A stretch of DNA of 64,000 nucleotides from Fulvia fulva (GCF_020509005.1 NC_063020.1:3348001-3412000), one strand, 5' to 3'; shown: positions 21,207-32,400, numbered from the stretch's first letter. Notes: generated by a model from the letters alone, not told the origin. Made by a program: numbers and translations.

Positions 21207-22493
21207 ATGGCCGAGGCCAATGGCGCACCCGGTGCTGGTCTGACGGCAGACCAGAAATATGAACTCATCTCCAACAACCTGCAAGAAGTCCTGAACAAGG
21301 AGATTATCCAAGAAGTCCTCAGCAAGAATGAGCGCCCACTCAAGATCTACTGGGGCACTGCAACCACCGGCAAACCCCATTGCGGCTACTTTGTCCCCAT
21401 GCTCAAGATCGCCGAGTTCCTGGCTGCTGGCTGCAGCGTGAAGGTTCTCCTGGCAGACGTCCACGGCTTCCTCGACAATCTCAAGGCGCCCATCGAGCTG
21501 GTCAAGGTGCGAGCCCAGTACTACGAACACACCATCACCACCGCACTGAAAGCTGTCGGTGTGGACGTTTCGAGGTTAGAGTTCGTGCTCGGCAGCTCCT
21601 ACCAAACCACAGGCGAGAGTGGCGCAAAATACTTTATGGACCTCCTACGATTGAGCTGCTCCGTGTCAGGCCACGATGCTTCCAAGGCAGGATCGGAAGT
21701 CGTCAAGCAGGTCGAGGCGCCACCACTTTCATCGCAGATCTACCCACTTATGCAGGCATTGGACGAGCAGTACCTTGATGTGGACGCTCAATTCGGTGGT
21801 GTTGACCAGCGCAAGATCTTCACACTCGCAGTCGAGGCACTTCCACGTGTTGGCTTTGCCAAGCGCGCACATCTCATGAACCCACTCATTCCAGGTCTCC
21901 AAGAGGGTGGCAAGATGAGCAGTTCCGACCCAGACTCGAAGATCGACCTGATCGACCCACCTGAGATTGTGAAGAAGAAGCTGAAGAAAGCCTACTGCCC
22001 ACCCAGGACGGTCGAGGGCAACGGTGTACTTAGTTTCGTCGAGTATGTGCTCCTGCCAGCTTCCGCGCTCAAGAACAACGGCACACCAAAGTTCGTCGTC
22101 CAACGCCGCGATGCGGAGCCCCTCGAGTACGACAACATCAAGAAGATGCAGGAGGACTACCTAGCGGACGTGCTGCAACCACAATCACTAAAACCTGCAG
22201 TCACCGACGCGCTTCTCGAGATCATGGCGCCCATTCAAGAGACCTTCCAGAACAGCAAGGAGTGGCAAGACATTGAAAAGGCCGCTTACCCACCCCCGCC
22301 AGCTCCAGAGAAGAAGGCCAAGAAAGTGAAGAACCTTGGCTCGAGATTCCCTGGTGCCAAGCCAGCAGCTGATGGGACTGGCGCTATTGAGGCGAAGCCT
22401 GACGGACACGTTGAGGGCCCTGATGCCGAGAAGGCTAGCCTGGCTACACCGGAAGATGCCGTTACTAAGCTCAGTGTTAACGATAAGGCATAG
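21207..22493 (+). CDS. TYS1: cytosolic tyrosyl-tRNA synthetase
   Basis: A single exon of 428 aa from the ATG at 21207. Class I aminoacyl-tRNA synthetase of the eukaryotic/archaeal TyrRS type: YWGTATTGKPHCGYFVPML contains the HIGH-equivalent (PHCG) and GGKMSSSDPDSK is the KMSKS-equivalent loop. QFGGVDQRKIFTLA is the tyrosine-site region. The enzyme charges tRNA-Tyr in the cytosol. A C-terminal tail begins near residue 360 with a basic patch (PEKKAKKVKNLGSRFPG), as in yeast Tys1, where it aids tRNA binding. No mitochondrial signal follows the ATG; a frame extension upstream exists but has no ATG. Confidence 0.95.
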   Translation: MAEANGAPGAGLTADQKYELISNNLQEVLNKEIIQEVLSKNERPLKIYWGTATTGKPHCGYFVPMLKIAEFLAAGCSVKVLLADVHGFLDNLKAPIELVKVRAQYYEHTITTALKAVGVDVSRLEFVLGSSYQTTGESGAKYFMDLLRLSCSVSGHDASKAGSEVVKQVEAPPLSSQIYPLMQALDEQYLDVDAQFGGVDQRKIFTLAVEALPRVGFAKRAHLMNPLIPGLQEGGKMSSSDPDSKIDLIDPPEIVKKKLKKAYCPPRTVEGNGVLSFVEYVLLPASALKNNGTPKFVVQRRDAEPLEYDNIKKMQEDYLADVLQPQSLKPAVTDALLEIMAPIQETFQNSKEWQDIEKAAYPPPPAPEKKAKKVKNLGSRFPGAKPAADGTGAIEAKPDGHVEGPDAEKASLATPEDAVTKLSVNDKA

Positions 22494-23355
22494 CAATTCA
22501 GTGGAAATGGCCGAGATGATGATGAGAATGAGATATGTTTAGAGCAGAATAGCGTGTCGTGTAGAACTTCGATGCCGATCTCAACAGAGCGCTTCATGTT
22601 CCATTGCTGTATCGGTACCTCAAACTACAGCTTTTCTCGCGGAGCAACACGCTATTGCATTTGGAAAAGACAACTCTATGCCCGAAATCGTACTGACTCT
22701 TCCCGATGCTCGACCATTGCGCACCACAGCTCTATGCTTCTGACAACCTCTAATCTACCAGTCTGGGGCCGTGGGCCTTATCAAGCTTTCGTGGAAGACA
22801 CATCCGCGTTGGTCGCAGCCCAGGCAAAGTCTCTGCAGCTGTGTTCCATAGTTCACGGGGACTTATCGTTGCAGGCAGGTGGCAGGTTCCGAGGCAAGTA
22901 AAGTAAGTGACAGCATTCTCGCTCTAGCTAAGCTCTCGCATTTTCTCCCCTCTTCTTCCTCTTCCTCACACCAAACAACACGAAAATTCACGACACACCC
23001 TTCTTGTACCATCCCTTGTTTGAGTCGTTACAAGCAGACCGCGCCCCGTCCCATGTCTCTTCGCCAATATCAGTTGCCACACCACGAATGCATCACTGTT
23101 GCGCTCGAGACAGGTTCGGGAGCATGACTGCAGGAGTAATAGGAGGTGGGTGTGGTTCGTTGGGAGAGCGACTGATTGGCCTTGGTCGGATCTGTAACAT
23201 GTGGTCTTCCCAGCATCGCCCTAGCAGCGAGTGCACCCGCTCTTCGCGAATGCTCGCGACATAGCTAGTTTGCCATCTGTGCTCATGCCTATGTTGCTTC
23301 ATCCTCCGCCTCTGGTCCGGCCACTTCTCCGTGCTGAACTCGCTTAGTCCATCTT
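22494..23355. other. convergent intergenic region
   Basis: 862 bp between the ends of TYS1 and the frameshifted F-box gene. It includes C/T-rich low-complexity sequence around 22945-22985. No gene is supported. Confidence 0.5.
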
Positions 23356-24326
23356 CTATTCCTCCGCCAAGTCCTCTTCGACCCTGTGCTCTCCCTTCCC
23401 AGTAGTTGTGTCTGAGTGCTCATCCTCGTCCTTCTCTCCATCCTCATCCTCATCGCTGAGCTCAGCCTCACTCCCACTCCAAACTTCCATAGCATTGACC
23501 TGAACCAATTCGACCTCGTCAAGACTTTTGTCTCCGCGGCTGCTGCCTGTGTTAGCCTCTCCAATCCTGGCGAGGATACGGGTCGCAGGCACTTCCTTCT
23601 CTACTCGCACGATAGCCGCAGCAACAACCTCCCAGAAGGCGAAGCCCGTCTTGTCGAACTCGTGGGTGGTGTCGATACAGTCCGCGATCCTGACACCTGG
23701 ACTTTGGGATCTCGGTGTTATCGCATGGAGATGGTGTGACACACCAAAATCAGCAGTAGTCTCTTGAAGTGCTGGCTGAGTGATAGCATGCTACGCCAGG
23801 ACGCCTCCGGTCGCTTCCAAGCAGGTTGTTTGATAATCTTGTCTCCTCCAGGCATCAGGTGGATGGTGCGGGCGCCCCCTCCTCCAAGAGGTAACAATGG
23901 GTTGCGAACGACGTAGTCGACGGTAGACCCAGTAGTCTCAGACTTCCATCTTAGTGGAGTTTGGTAATCTTTGTCTCCGTAGTCCCCAAGTGGGCACTCG
24001 TCTCGCGATGCGCATCGCATTGGTGTTCTGAAGCCGGCCACTTTTACTAGACTAATGCTGTGTGGCCGGAAGAAGAATGCTTGCTGGATCTGAGGGGAAG
24101 TTTGTATGGTGTCACGCCATGTGCAGTCCACGCGCTGCGCTAGAAGAAGGTTGCGGAGTGGTAGCTGGAGCAGGATATTATCGAGTAGCTCTGTAACAGC
24201 AAAGACCTGCACTGGAGCGGAAGTCTGTAAGAAGTATCAGCTGATACGCCCTGCGGGTAGATCACTGTCGCTTACCGTATGAGGTGTTGCGGCAGCTTGC
24301 TCGCTTGTGTCAGTACGGGATGCCAT
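23356..24326 (-). pseudogene. F-box protein of the W-R-x-M-L family, frameshifted
   Basis: Exons 24326-24276 (17 codons) and 24224-23356 (51-nt intron). The F-box is clear: VTELLDNILLQLPLRNLLLAQRV. The conserved core ASWRSML follows, then the frame changes: the relative at 24.7 kb has one more base there (coding strand ATG CTC ATC ACT CAG), and this copy lacks it near position 23784. Read in the native frame the protein ends 26 residues later. In the shifted frame it continues with TQPALQETTADFG, FAFWEVVAAAIVRVEKEVP and an acidic tail to 23356. It is either a recent pseudogene or an assembly error. F-box proteins recruit substrates to SCF ubiquitin ligases; the target here is unknown. Confidence 0.75.
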
Positions 24327-24678
24327 GGCGGTAGGCTTCGGGTCGAGGGTGAAAAGCAGAAGGTGGAAGGTTGGTGTCGATGGAAAATTCAAGTCGAGGT
24401 GATGGCCATATTTATGCGTCAGCCCAAGCGGCGGCTAAGGTAGTCCCGCTTGTGACGTTCAAAGATGGTGAATGCAACCCTCTTCTTCGATGTGTACACC
24501 AGCTCGTTCACCATCTCATGCATTCTGGGTGCAGCGACCCCAGTAACCCCGTTGCACCTACACAGAATCCACGCCCTGCTGCTCACCGTAGATACCATCT
24601 CTGGAAACCTACTATCTACTTCTTTCCATCCCTTACGTCCTTGTTCATCGTTCCCGCGACATCCACCGACTCCAACCG

Positions 24679-25495
24679 CTAACGAGGCGGATCATTTGTG
24701 ACGCTCGCCACGCCCTGTTGCATCCTCTCGAGTGCTTCTCCAGCCGTGTCCGTCTCCTGAAGCTGCACAAAGTCCGCCAGAACCATGCCGCAGATGGGAT
24801 GTCCATGTGCGCACGCGCTCTCGAAACAATCTCCAGCAGTGATGCCAAGGTCGCCGAGGCTAGCCTGAAAAACGTGATTGTGTTTGGCGCTACGGTGCTC
24901 GACGATTGCCTGAAAGAGAGGCGGCTGAGTGATGAGCATCTTGCGCCAAGATGCCTCTGGCCGGTTCCAAACAGGATCTTGGAGCAGGAGGCTAAACGTA
25001 GCATGGTCGAGGTAGCTGGAATTTTTGCGGTCACCAGGACAGAAGGGGAGAAGAGGGTTTGTGACCACGAAGGCGTTTTCTTCACCGGTGGAGGGACAGC
25101 TCCAGCATTTCCAGGCTGTTCTGCCTTGTGGCATGCAATAGCCAGGATCATCGCGAACACACACGTCTTCTGATGCACAGTGCATGAAAGGGTACTCAGC
25201 GCCACGCACAGTCACCGGGCCAGGTCCGTAAGGGCGGAAGAAAAGTGCCTGCTGGTAGAGTTTCGAGTCTTTGATGATGTCGCGAGTCCGGCGGTTAATG
25301 CCCTGGGCGATGAGGAGACTGCGGAGCGGCATGCAATGGAGAATCTGCCCAAGAAGCTCCACAATCCCGAAGACACGATCTGCGGCGCTCATCTAGTGCA
25401 GGTGTCAGTCGTGTTCTCAACGTGTTGGTGCGCGTGGCATGTACCGCTTCTGCTGAGGCCGCAGAAGGTTCGGATATCTTTTCGTGAGATAGCAT
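24679..25495 (-). CDS. F-box protein of the W-R-x-M-L family
   Basis: Exons 25495-25445 and 25392-24679 (52-nt intron), 254 aa. The first exon has 17 codons, exactly as in the frameshifted neighbour, and the intron sits at the same place before the F-box, which supports this model over a start at the ATG at 25392. F-box: GIVELLGQILHCMPLRSLLIAQGI. The middle region has several cysteines (CASEDVCVRDD, CWSCPSTGEE) and the family core RPEASWRKMLITQPPLFQA. The C-terminal part (LGDLGITAGDCFES) matches the segment found in paralogues at 33-36 kb. Probably an SCF substrate adaptor; target unknown. Confidence 0.8.
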
Positions 25496-25745
25496 ATTTA
25501 TGTCACGAGTGGTTGCTTGGGTATCCTATGGCGTGTGCGCGGATAGTCCAATGACCAAAAGAGGTGAATGCAGAGGTGACCTTTGGTGAGGATGTTGTGC
25601 CGTCAAACTCCGTCCAAGCACATGCAAACGGCGGCGGACCGGGGTCTGAAACGTCCCTTTCACTTCTCGGGCTCTGCGTCATTTTACCAAGCGCATGCTC
25701 TTCAACGTCGATCCACCAGACCACCACCAATCAATCACACCAGAT

Positions 25746-26204
25746 ATGGCGAAGAGGTCGCGCGAAGAGTCCATTGATGAGCAGGCCGCTATGCGCACGC
25801 CCAAGAAGATCAAGAAGGTGAGGAAACCAGAACCCCGTCTCACTCGAACAACACTAACGCGTCCGCAGAATCCTCAAGCCTCACTACTCGGGCTTCCCGG
25901 CGAGCTTAGGAACCGCATCTACAGATATGCGCTCCTCGAAGAAGACTTCTTTGTCTATTCGGGGGCTGCCAATTGGGGCAACCTGAAAAAGTGGATGCAA
26001 CAGGTGCACTTGGGCCACTTGAAGAGGGAGCCATACGGGCTTTTGGATCACAGCGGCTGCCCGAACATACACGTTGTGGAGATGGCGACAGGCATTGTGA
26101 TGAAGGCAAGGGCCCTGCCGTGGGACGAGGTTGAGCCAATCCTGGACATCTTCAAGCAGGGCATCAGTATTGGCAACAGTGGATTCTGGGAGGATGACGA
26201 GTAA
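25746..26204 (+). CDS. L-P-x-E-L-R-N family protein with internal deletion
   Basis: Exons 25746-25817 (24 codons) and 25869-26204 (51-nt phase-0 intron with CTAAC branch), 135 aa. Exon 1 ends in a lysine-rich patch (TPKKIKK). Exon 2 opens NPQASLLGLPGELRNRIYRYALLEEDFF and jumps directly to VYSGAANWGNLKKWMQ. Compared with its neighbour at 26.7 kb it lacks about 60 residues carrying the conserved C-R-Q and E-x-R-F motifs, without loss of frame. The C-terminal motif LPWDEVEPILDIFKQGI is intact. It could be a functional shortened paralogue or an early stage of decay. Confidence 0.72.
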   Translation: MAKRSREESIDEQAAMRTPKKIKKVRKPEPRLTRTTLTRPQNPQASLLGLPGELRNRIYRYALLEEDFFVYSGAANWGNLKKWMQQVHLGHLKREPYGLLDHSGCPNIHVVEMATGIVMKARALPWDEVEPILDIFKQGISIGNSGFWEDDE

Positions 26205-26716
26205 GTGTCGCCCACGGCCAAGAGTGAGGACCGGGTGGCTCTCGTTCAAACAGGTTGAATGAGGTTGAGTTGGCTTGTGTGTCGAGTTGAATAGTACACC
26301 GCGGTATGCAGCAGGGTTTCCGGTAAAGGAGAAGGATGGGATCAACGTCGCCTGAGACCAGGCGATGCGACCATCAGCAGCCACAAAATCCATCATTGCG
26401 TTGTTAGTAGGTCGGGCCCTAATCTGATAACGCGTTTAGAGGCTCTTTTAAGCAGCCCTTCAGAGCTATCATGTCTCAAAATATGTGCAGACTCGCCGTC
26501 GTGAATCGTGAGAGGTGTTTTAATCGAGTGTTGAGAACGTGCCGAGCACCATGTGTTCGTGCGCGTGTTCACCGATAGATCCTGCTTCCGGACAACTGAG
26601 CAGAATGCGATGAACATTCACATGTTCGTGCCTTACAGTGTCGCCAGCAGCTCGAGCTCCCTCAACTTTTCTCTCCGTGCTGTCCTGTCACACCTCGAAT
26701 CTCAAAGCCGTCCAAC
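26205..26716. other. intergenic
   Basis: 512 bp between two tandem family members. No other feature seen. Confidence 0.5.
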
Positions 26717-27358
26717 ATGGCAAAAGAACCGCGCGAAGAGCACAGCGAAGAAGGGACGGCATCGCAGCTTGCTAGAAAGGCCGAGCACGTAAGAGTTTTC
26801 AACTCGCCGCACCTGCCTGCTGCCATGCTAACACCATCTCAGAATCCTCAAGCCTCACTTATAGGCATCCCAGGCGAATTAAGAAATCGCATCTACCGCT
26901 ACGCTCTCCACGAAAACCACGATATCCAGATTACAGCCACCGACGACACCGAGCCCGGCTTGCTGCAAACATGTCGCCAAGTTCAAGGCGAGGCATGCTC
27001 AATTTTCCGCGCCGAAACCCGCTTTTCGCTCAACGTGGTAGACTGTCGCCCGGAGGTTCCCACAAATTTCCATCTCCACTGGATGAGCATGGTGAAGAGC
27101 ATTGGATGGCTGTACAGCGGACGCTCACATTGGCGAAACCTCAAAGAGTGGATGCGACGGTTCTACGAGGGACATATCGCTGGTGAGGTTGACATGAACG
27201 AGATGCACAGCCACCGCGATCTTAGGGCCGTGCAACTGGCATCGAGAATCGTGCGTGCATCCAGAGAGCGGCCGTGGGCGGATGTTGATGATATGCTGGA
27301 GACCTTCAAGGAAAGTGTCAAGGTTGGCGACGCGCACTTTTGGGTCGACGACCACTAG
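26717..27358 (+). CDS. small L-P-x-E-L-R-N family protein, full length
   Basis: Exons 26717-26788 (24 codons) and 26843-27358 (54-nt phase-0 intron), 195 aa. Exon 1 is charged (KEPREEHSEEG). Exon 2 starts with the same NPQASL as the gene 1 kb upstream and reads IGIPGELRNRIYRYALHE, GLLQTCRQVQGEACSIFRAE, YSGRSHWRNLKEWMRRF and WADVDDMLETFKESVKVG. It is the best local reference for the full-length family because it shows every motif lost or interrupted in the damaged copies. The tandem position and identical exon-1 length suggest a direct duplication with the 25.7-kb gene. Function unknown. Confidence 0.8.
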   Translation: MAKEPREEHSEEGTASQLARKAEHVRVFNSPHLPAAMLTPSQNPQASLIGIPGELRNRIYRYALHENHDIQITATDDTEPGLLQTCRQVQGEACSIFRAETRFSLNVVDCRPEVPTNFHLHWMSMVKSIGWLYSGRSHWRNLKEWMRRFYEGHIAGEVDMNEMHSHRDLRAVQLASRIVRASRERPWADVDDMLETFKESVKVGDAHFWVDDH

Positions 27359-28420
27359 GCAAAGGTCAAGTCATACATGCTGCCAGCAGGAGCCGCACCG
27401 TGGCTTGAGGTTTCCTTCAAAGACAAGATGAGGATCAGCAAGAGCAGGGTGATAGGTAGTGTTGGGACTCGGCTGTCGTCAATCGATCTGCCATACAACA
27501 CCCCCGCTGCTCGTCGATACCGAACGTGCGCCTGATTGAGAATGATAGTGAGGTATCGCGTTTTATAGCCAGCTCCCTCCCAATGTATGATACCAAACAG
27601 TAAGGCCAATTGTTGTGCATTCAAATAGTCCGGGCACTCAGTACTAGCGTGGCTCCTCTCATGTCACATAGCAGCTGACACCAGCAGCGACAAGATCCAT
27701 GAGAGCAGAATACAACACCTGCCGTTCGCACCGAACACGTGAAGTCTCAAGGAACTTGAAGCTACAAGACCGTGTCCGATAGTGTCGTGGTATTGGTGGC
27801 CATTGCTCTTGGATGCCATGGGTGCTGTGCACTACTTGGGCAACTTGTCGCGCCGAACTCCTCCTTCTATTTCAGTCACAACCATCATAGCGTCGCCACC
27901 GCGAGCGAGAACCCCAGCCGTTGCGACCGTCCAAGCCACCAATCACAGCCGCATATAGCAATTTAGAGTTCATCCTCGCATGAAACAAGTTAGCTCCATA
28001 TCGTACTTCCATGGTCCGATGCACGAATGCACCTCATGCATACACCTAGATCTGCCCGCGATGAGCCGTACTGCAGCTTGCCAAAAGGCGGGCACCTCGA
28101 CCTCATCTGCTCTCTTGCCATTGTGATCGCTTTCTATTTGACCTGATTGTGCTGATTGTCGGATACTTTGGCGTCGATTCAGTCTTCACGGCTGTCTGAC
28201 TCGTGGCATTGGGAAGTCTGACCTCGTCTTTGAGGATTGGGGCGGTTCGTTATTGTGTGGCAGGCAGGCGCTATTGTACTCGGTATTGAGGCTAGGCGGT
28301 GTCGATATCATCGGCTCACCCATAAGCAAGAGCGACTACAACCAAATCGGCTTGCCGAGGGTGGCGACAGCGATACACTGTGATCACTCTCTGGAGTGGT
28401 GGTCTGGGTGATCGACAACA
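27359..28420. other. intergenic
   Basis: 1.06 kb with no convincing open frame, repeat or RNA. It should contain the promoter of the membrane protein gene at 28.4 kb. Confidence 0.5.
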
Positions 28421-29318
28421 ATGTCTGCTCTGGATGTCCTCCAAGCCGCGCAGCTCCACTTCGAAACACCGACAGGCCCGCAAATGCTCAAGTACAATAT
28501 CAGCCAGCCGGTAAATGTGACCTGGAGGTCGCCACATGATTATACAACAGTTGAAGTATGGCAAGGACCCTTCAGCAATGGCGCTTACTCAACAAACCTC
28601 CTCGTTGGTATGTCTGCATATAGCTTCCCGGGCAGTCGGATCTCGCTGACAGTGAAGCGCAGCAAATGCGACGCAGGATCAGAACAGCCTTCTGTGGAAT
28701 ACCACATCAATAAGCGGATCAGATTTGAGCGCACCATTCTTCTTCCGATTACAAAATGGCGACGCACCCAACACATGCGAATTCTGCACGAGCGAGAGCG
28801 CCGCTTTTCGCGTGTCTGATCCGGCCGTGTTGCCCACTACCTCTTCCTCAACAAATACTGCAAGCACAACTCCGGCTTCTGGTACAGCCTCCGCTGTAGC
28901 AGCAACCGCATCCTCATTGAGTACCGCGGCGACTTCCAACAGCTCAGACCACTCTGCCCTTGGTATAGGACTTGGTGTTGGCTTGGGCATCGGTCTCGGG
29001 CTCATACTATTCTTGATATTGCTAGGTTTGGTGATGCTGAAGAGACGGCGGAAGAGGCAGCAAGCACAAGCCAGAAGACAGGAAGCGCTCAAGGCAGAGC
29101 CTTCGCTTCGAGACAGTCTTGCTAGTGGCTGGACGAGCAAGCACAGCGAAAATACCATGTCTGGCATGTCCACTTCTGGCATGTCGTACCACTCCCGATT
29201 CGAATTTGAGAAACCAGATGGGTCGATCAGGGAAGGGTGGGAGCGCCTGTTTGGACCAGATGGGCGGGTGACATACCAGAGGATGCCGACAAGGCCTGGG
29301 CAAGCGGTCATCAGATAG
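28421..29318 (+). CDS. single-pass membrane protein with Ser/Thr-rich stalk
   Basis: Exons 28421-28607 and 28663-29318 (55-nt phase-1 intron), 280 aa. The N-terminal 130 residues form a beta-rich region (KYNISQPVNVTWRSPHDYTTVEVW) with N-glycosylation sequons (NVT, NAT, NTT) and a Cys pair (CEFC). A Ser/Thr/Ala-rich stalk follows (about residues 140-180), then a Gly-rich transmembrane helix (GLGIGLGLILFLILLGLVML) and a strongly basic stop-transfer KRRRKRQQ. The layout resembles fungal Wsc-like or mid2-like surface proteins, but no WSC domain is present. No typical signal peptide follows the chosen ATG, so an upstream exon may be missing. The cytoplasmic tail contains a repeated SGMS motif. Confidence 0.68.
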
Positions 29319-29389
29319 CGTCTGCCATGATTGTTTGCAGCGCTGTAGCGTAATGTCCGTAATGCCAGTAATGCAATGATGCCTCACAG

Positions 29390-30424
29390 TCAAGGCCTCA
29401 TAAACTCTCTGACGTCCCATACGAGCACTCTTTCATCCCAAGCGCATGTTGAGCACCACCCCTCTGCGCCAAAGAGACACCAATCCACGCCCATGGCGAA
29501 TTCTGTATGCCTGTCCATGCGTCCCATTTCTCTTCCAAGACCTGCGCCGCCGCCGCCCTGATCTACATTGCTACCGTCTGTCCATATCCTGCAGGTCATG
29601 TCGTAGCTCGCGCTGAGCAGGACGTCGCTCAAATGCGGACTCCAGCTCAGCTTCCGGACAGCATAGTCGTGACCTGGCAGCATATTCACCGGACCAGAGG
29701 GGTTGCGTAGATCGAAGGTCCGTATGGCCCCATCTACGCCTCCAGTAGCAAGAACAGAGTCGCGGTACTTATTCCAGTCGTGTGTCAAGCACTCTGTCGG
29801 TCCCGGACTGCGCTGAATTTGCCCAGCTATCGGTACTTTCGGCGGCGCATGTATGGGAATCGCGAGTTGGAGGTGGTTCTGTGCGCTGGGCTTACTTCGA
29901 AGATCGAAGACTCTTATGTGAGAGTCGCGTGACACGCATGTCACGATCTGAGGGTGATGTGGACTGTACTGTGCCGAGTAGACACACGAGTGCACTGGCA
30001 ACGTCATCAAGCTCTCTTTCCTCTCTGGCGTCCATATCTTGACGCAGCCGTCCCAACTGCTTGACAGGAACGTCTGCTTCTCGATCAAGTTCCAATGTAC
30101 TGCGAAGACTTCTCTTGCGTGCTCTTGCCATCCTGCCACCGGGAACTCGCCTACACCAATGTCGAAGAGCTTGATGCTTCCATCTCCTCCTGCTGTCAGG
30201 ACCTGGTTCTCGTGCTGCTCGGACCATGCGAGATCGAAGAGGCAATCTTGTGTCTCGAAGTACTTCTCGCAAGCGATGCCATTCGCTGTCAGGTTAAGAA
30301 TAAAGAGACGGCCATTGCCCACCAGACCGAAGTTGGCTCCAGCGCTGACTGCAAGTCTGCTATCGAAGAAGGGGGAGTACTTGACGGCGTACGGGTTGAA
30401 GCCCGCGGTCCTGAACTCCAGCAT
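29390..30424 (-). CDS. PEX7: peroxisomal PTS2 receptor Pex7 (WD40)
   Basis: A single exon of 344 aa from the ATG at 30424 (MLEFRTAGFNPYAVKYSPFF); an in-frame TTG upstream is not used. The N-terminus and blade order match Pex7: WD repeats including LAWSEQHENQVLTAGGDGSIKL, VHWNLIEKQTFLSSSWDGCVK and VKIWTPERK, AQYSPHHPQIVTCVSRDSHI, LATGGVDGAIRTFDLRNP and SPHLSDVLLSASYDMTCRIW. Pex7 binds the N-terminal PTS2 signal of cargo in the cytosol and delivers it to the peroxisome together with Pex20/Pex5. The gene shares a 262-bp divergent promoter with RFT1 and is convergent with the membrane protein gene, 71 bp between stops. Confidence 0.93.
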   Translation of the reverse strand: MLEFRTAGFNPYAVKYSPFFDSRLAVSAGANFGLVGNGRLFILNLTANGIACEKYFETQDCLFDLAWSEQHENQVLTAGGDGSIKLFDIGVGEFPVAGWQEHAREVFAVHWNLIEKQTFLSSSWDGCVKIWTPERKESLMTLPVHSCVYSAQYSPHHPQIVTCVSRDSHIRVFDLRSKPSAQNHLQLAIPIHAPPKVPIAGQIQRSPGPTECLTHDWNKYRDSVLATGGVDGAIRTFDLRNPSGPVNMLPGHDYAVRKLSWSPHLSDVLLSASYDMTCRIWTDGSNVDQGGGGAGLGREMGRMDRHTEFAMGVDWCLFGAEGWCSTCAWDERVLVWDVREFMRP

Positions 30425-30686
30425 GGTCGCTTGAGACAATGTATAGATTCGCCAATTCGGCTATGATTAGGAATGTTATATGTACATGATGAACAGGTTG
30501 GAGCAAGAGAGAGAGAAGAGATCCACCCACATGCTCGAGAAGTTGAATGACCTCGGCGTCATCGCATCCATGTCACGCCAAGCATCTCGCTCGCTTACCT
30601 AAGGCAGTAGGTCTAAGGACTCCTTTCCTCCAGTCTCCAGCAACATCTCTCTTGAACCTTCGAACCTCTCTGCGACACCGTGAACT
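30425..30686. promoter_or_regulatory. shared divergent promoter of PEX7 and RFT1
   Basis: 262 bp between two divergent start codons must hold both promoters. No TATA box or known site is recognised. Confidence 0.5.
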
Positions 30687-32400
30687 ATGGCTGCCGACGC
30701 TGTCTCATCCTCGGCCGGCGGTGTCATATACCTGATTCTCTCCCAGATCATCTCTCGCGGGGCCACTTTCATCCTCAACCAAGGCATACTTCGCTACCTG
30801 TCACCAAGTCTGCTGGGCGTATCAGTGCAACTCGAGCTCTACATCATCACAGTCCATCATTTTGCGCGGGAGTGTCTTCGTGTCGCGACGCAAAGGCGAC
30901 CAGAAGGTGGCATTCAGGCGGCCATTAACCTCAGCTATCTCGCGATATGCGCCGGTCTGCCCATCACACTGCTGATCGGACGGTACTGGGGCCGGCCTGA
31001 TGTACTGTACTTCGAAGAGGCCTTGCGAATATGTGGCATGGCAGCGATTGTAGAGCTGCTTAGTGAACCGGCTTTCGTGGCAGTACATCAGAACATGCTC
31101 TATGGTACACGTGCCAAGGCAGAAGCGTACGCCGTTGCGCTGAAGACTGTTTCCACTGCTGGAGTGGTCATATATGGTCACACTCAGGGCATAGAAACCG
31201 GAGCGCTGCCTTTTGCAGTGGGAGAGTTAGTGTACTGTGCAACATTGACATTGACATATGTCTGGAAAACGCTGCCGGTAGCAAGGCACGAAGGTTTCAC
31301 GCTACTTCCCAAGGCTATCAAAGAGAGGTGCGTGGCAAGGCCTCTGAAGTGTAAGCTGTCTTTTCTGATTTGTTTCATAGCTCATCAAAAGATTTTGTAC
31401 TTTCACTCTTCCCAAAGTCCCTGCTCAATCTAAGCTTCTGGCTGTACTTTCAAGAAGGCGTCAAGTACTTCCTCAACAACTCAGATGTACTTGCGAGTAT
31501 TGCAGCAGTATCTCTAGAAGATCAAGGCAACTATGCCATTTCCACCAACTACGGTGGTCTCATCGCTCGAATGGTCTTCCGACCCATCGAAGACAGCTCC
31601 AGGAACCTCTTCGCGAGACTTTGCTCCTCACCTGCACAGGAAGCAGATGCGGCGAAGGGGAAGCAAGTGAAGATATCAACGGAGACTATTCTTGATCAGA
31701 AGTCTGCAGACATCAAGCAAGCCGCCACCATCTTGATGGACATCCTCCGTGTCTACAACATCGTATCCCTCATAATCTTCGCAGTCGGACCATCTGCAGC
31801 ACCACTTCTACTCCGCCTGATCGCTGGTTCACGCTGGTTAGACTCTGGAGCTGGCGAAGTGCTTGGAACATACTGCTACTCCATACCACTGCTGGCCATC
31901 AATGGCGTCAGCGAAGCGTTCGTCGCGGCGACAGCTACGCCAAGCGATCTGTTCCGACAAAGCTTCGTGATGGGTGGATGCTTTGCTGGCTTTGCTGGCA
32001 GTGCATACTTCTTCTTGCAGGTGATGGGTCTGGGTGCCAAGGGTCTGGTCTTTGCGAATTGCGTCAATATGGGACTGAGGATTGTGTACAATTTGTGGTT
32101 CGTGAGGAGCTACTTTGGTCAGAAGGGCCAGAAGTTTGATTTGGCGGACATCCTGCCTAACGGTGCGGCTATGGCAGCGACAGTGGTCGTTCCAAGCATC
32201 CTCTCCTCGGCGCAGAAAGGAGGGCTACTGGTGCATTACGGTTTGATGGGAGACCTGGTTCGAGTTGGTGTTGTTGGTGGCAGTTTTGCGGCGTTCGTGT
32301 AAGTGTCCAACGTCCTACTTGTCAAGATCATTGCTAACATTGTAGGCTCGCGACTGAACATCGCTTCTTCATCGAATGCTATAGGAAGTTTCGCTCGTAG
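30687..32400 (+). CDS. RFT1: RFT1 family oligosaccharide-lipid translocation protein
   Basis: Exons 30687-31327, 31381-32298 and 32346-32400 (introns 53 and 47 nt), 537 aa. The N-terminal IYLILSQIISRGATFILNQG and RYLSPSLLGVSVQLELY are hallmarks of Rft1; so are EALRICGMAAIVELLSEPAF, FWLYFQEGVKYFLN and LEDQGNYAISTNYGGLIARM. There are about 12 hydrophobic segments. Family knowledge: an ER membrane protein needed for use of Man5GlcNAc2-PP-dolichol in N-glycosylation, long proposed as the flippase, though that activity is disputed. The last exon supplies only 18 residues (ATEHRFFIECYRKFRS). Confidence 0.94.
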
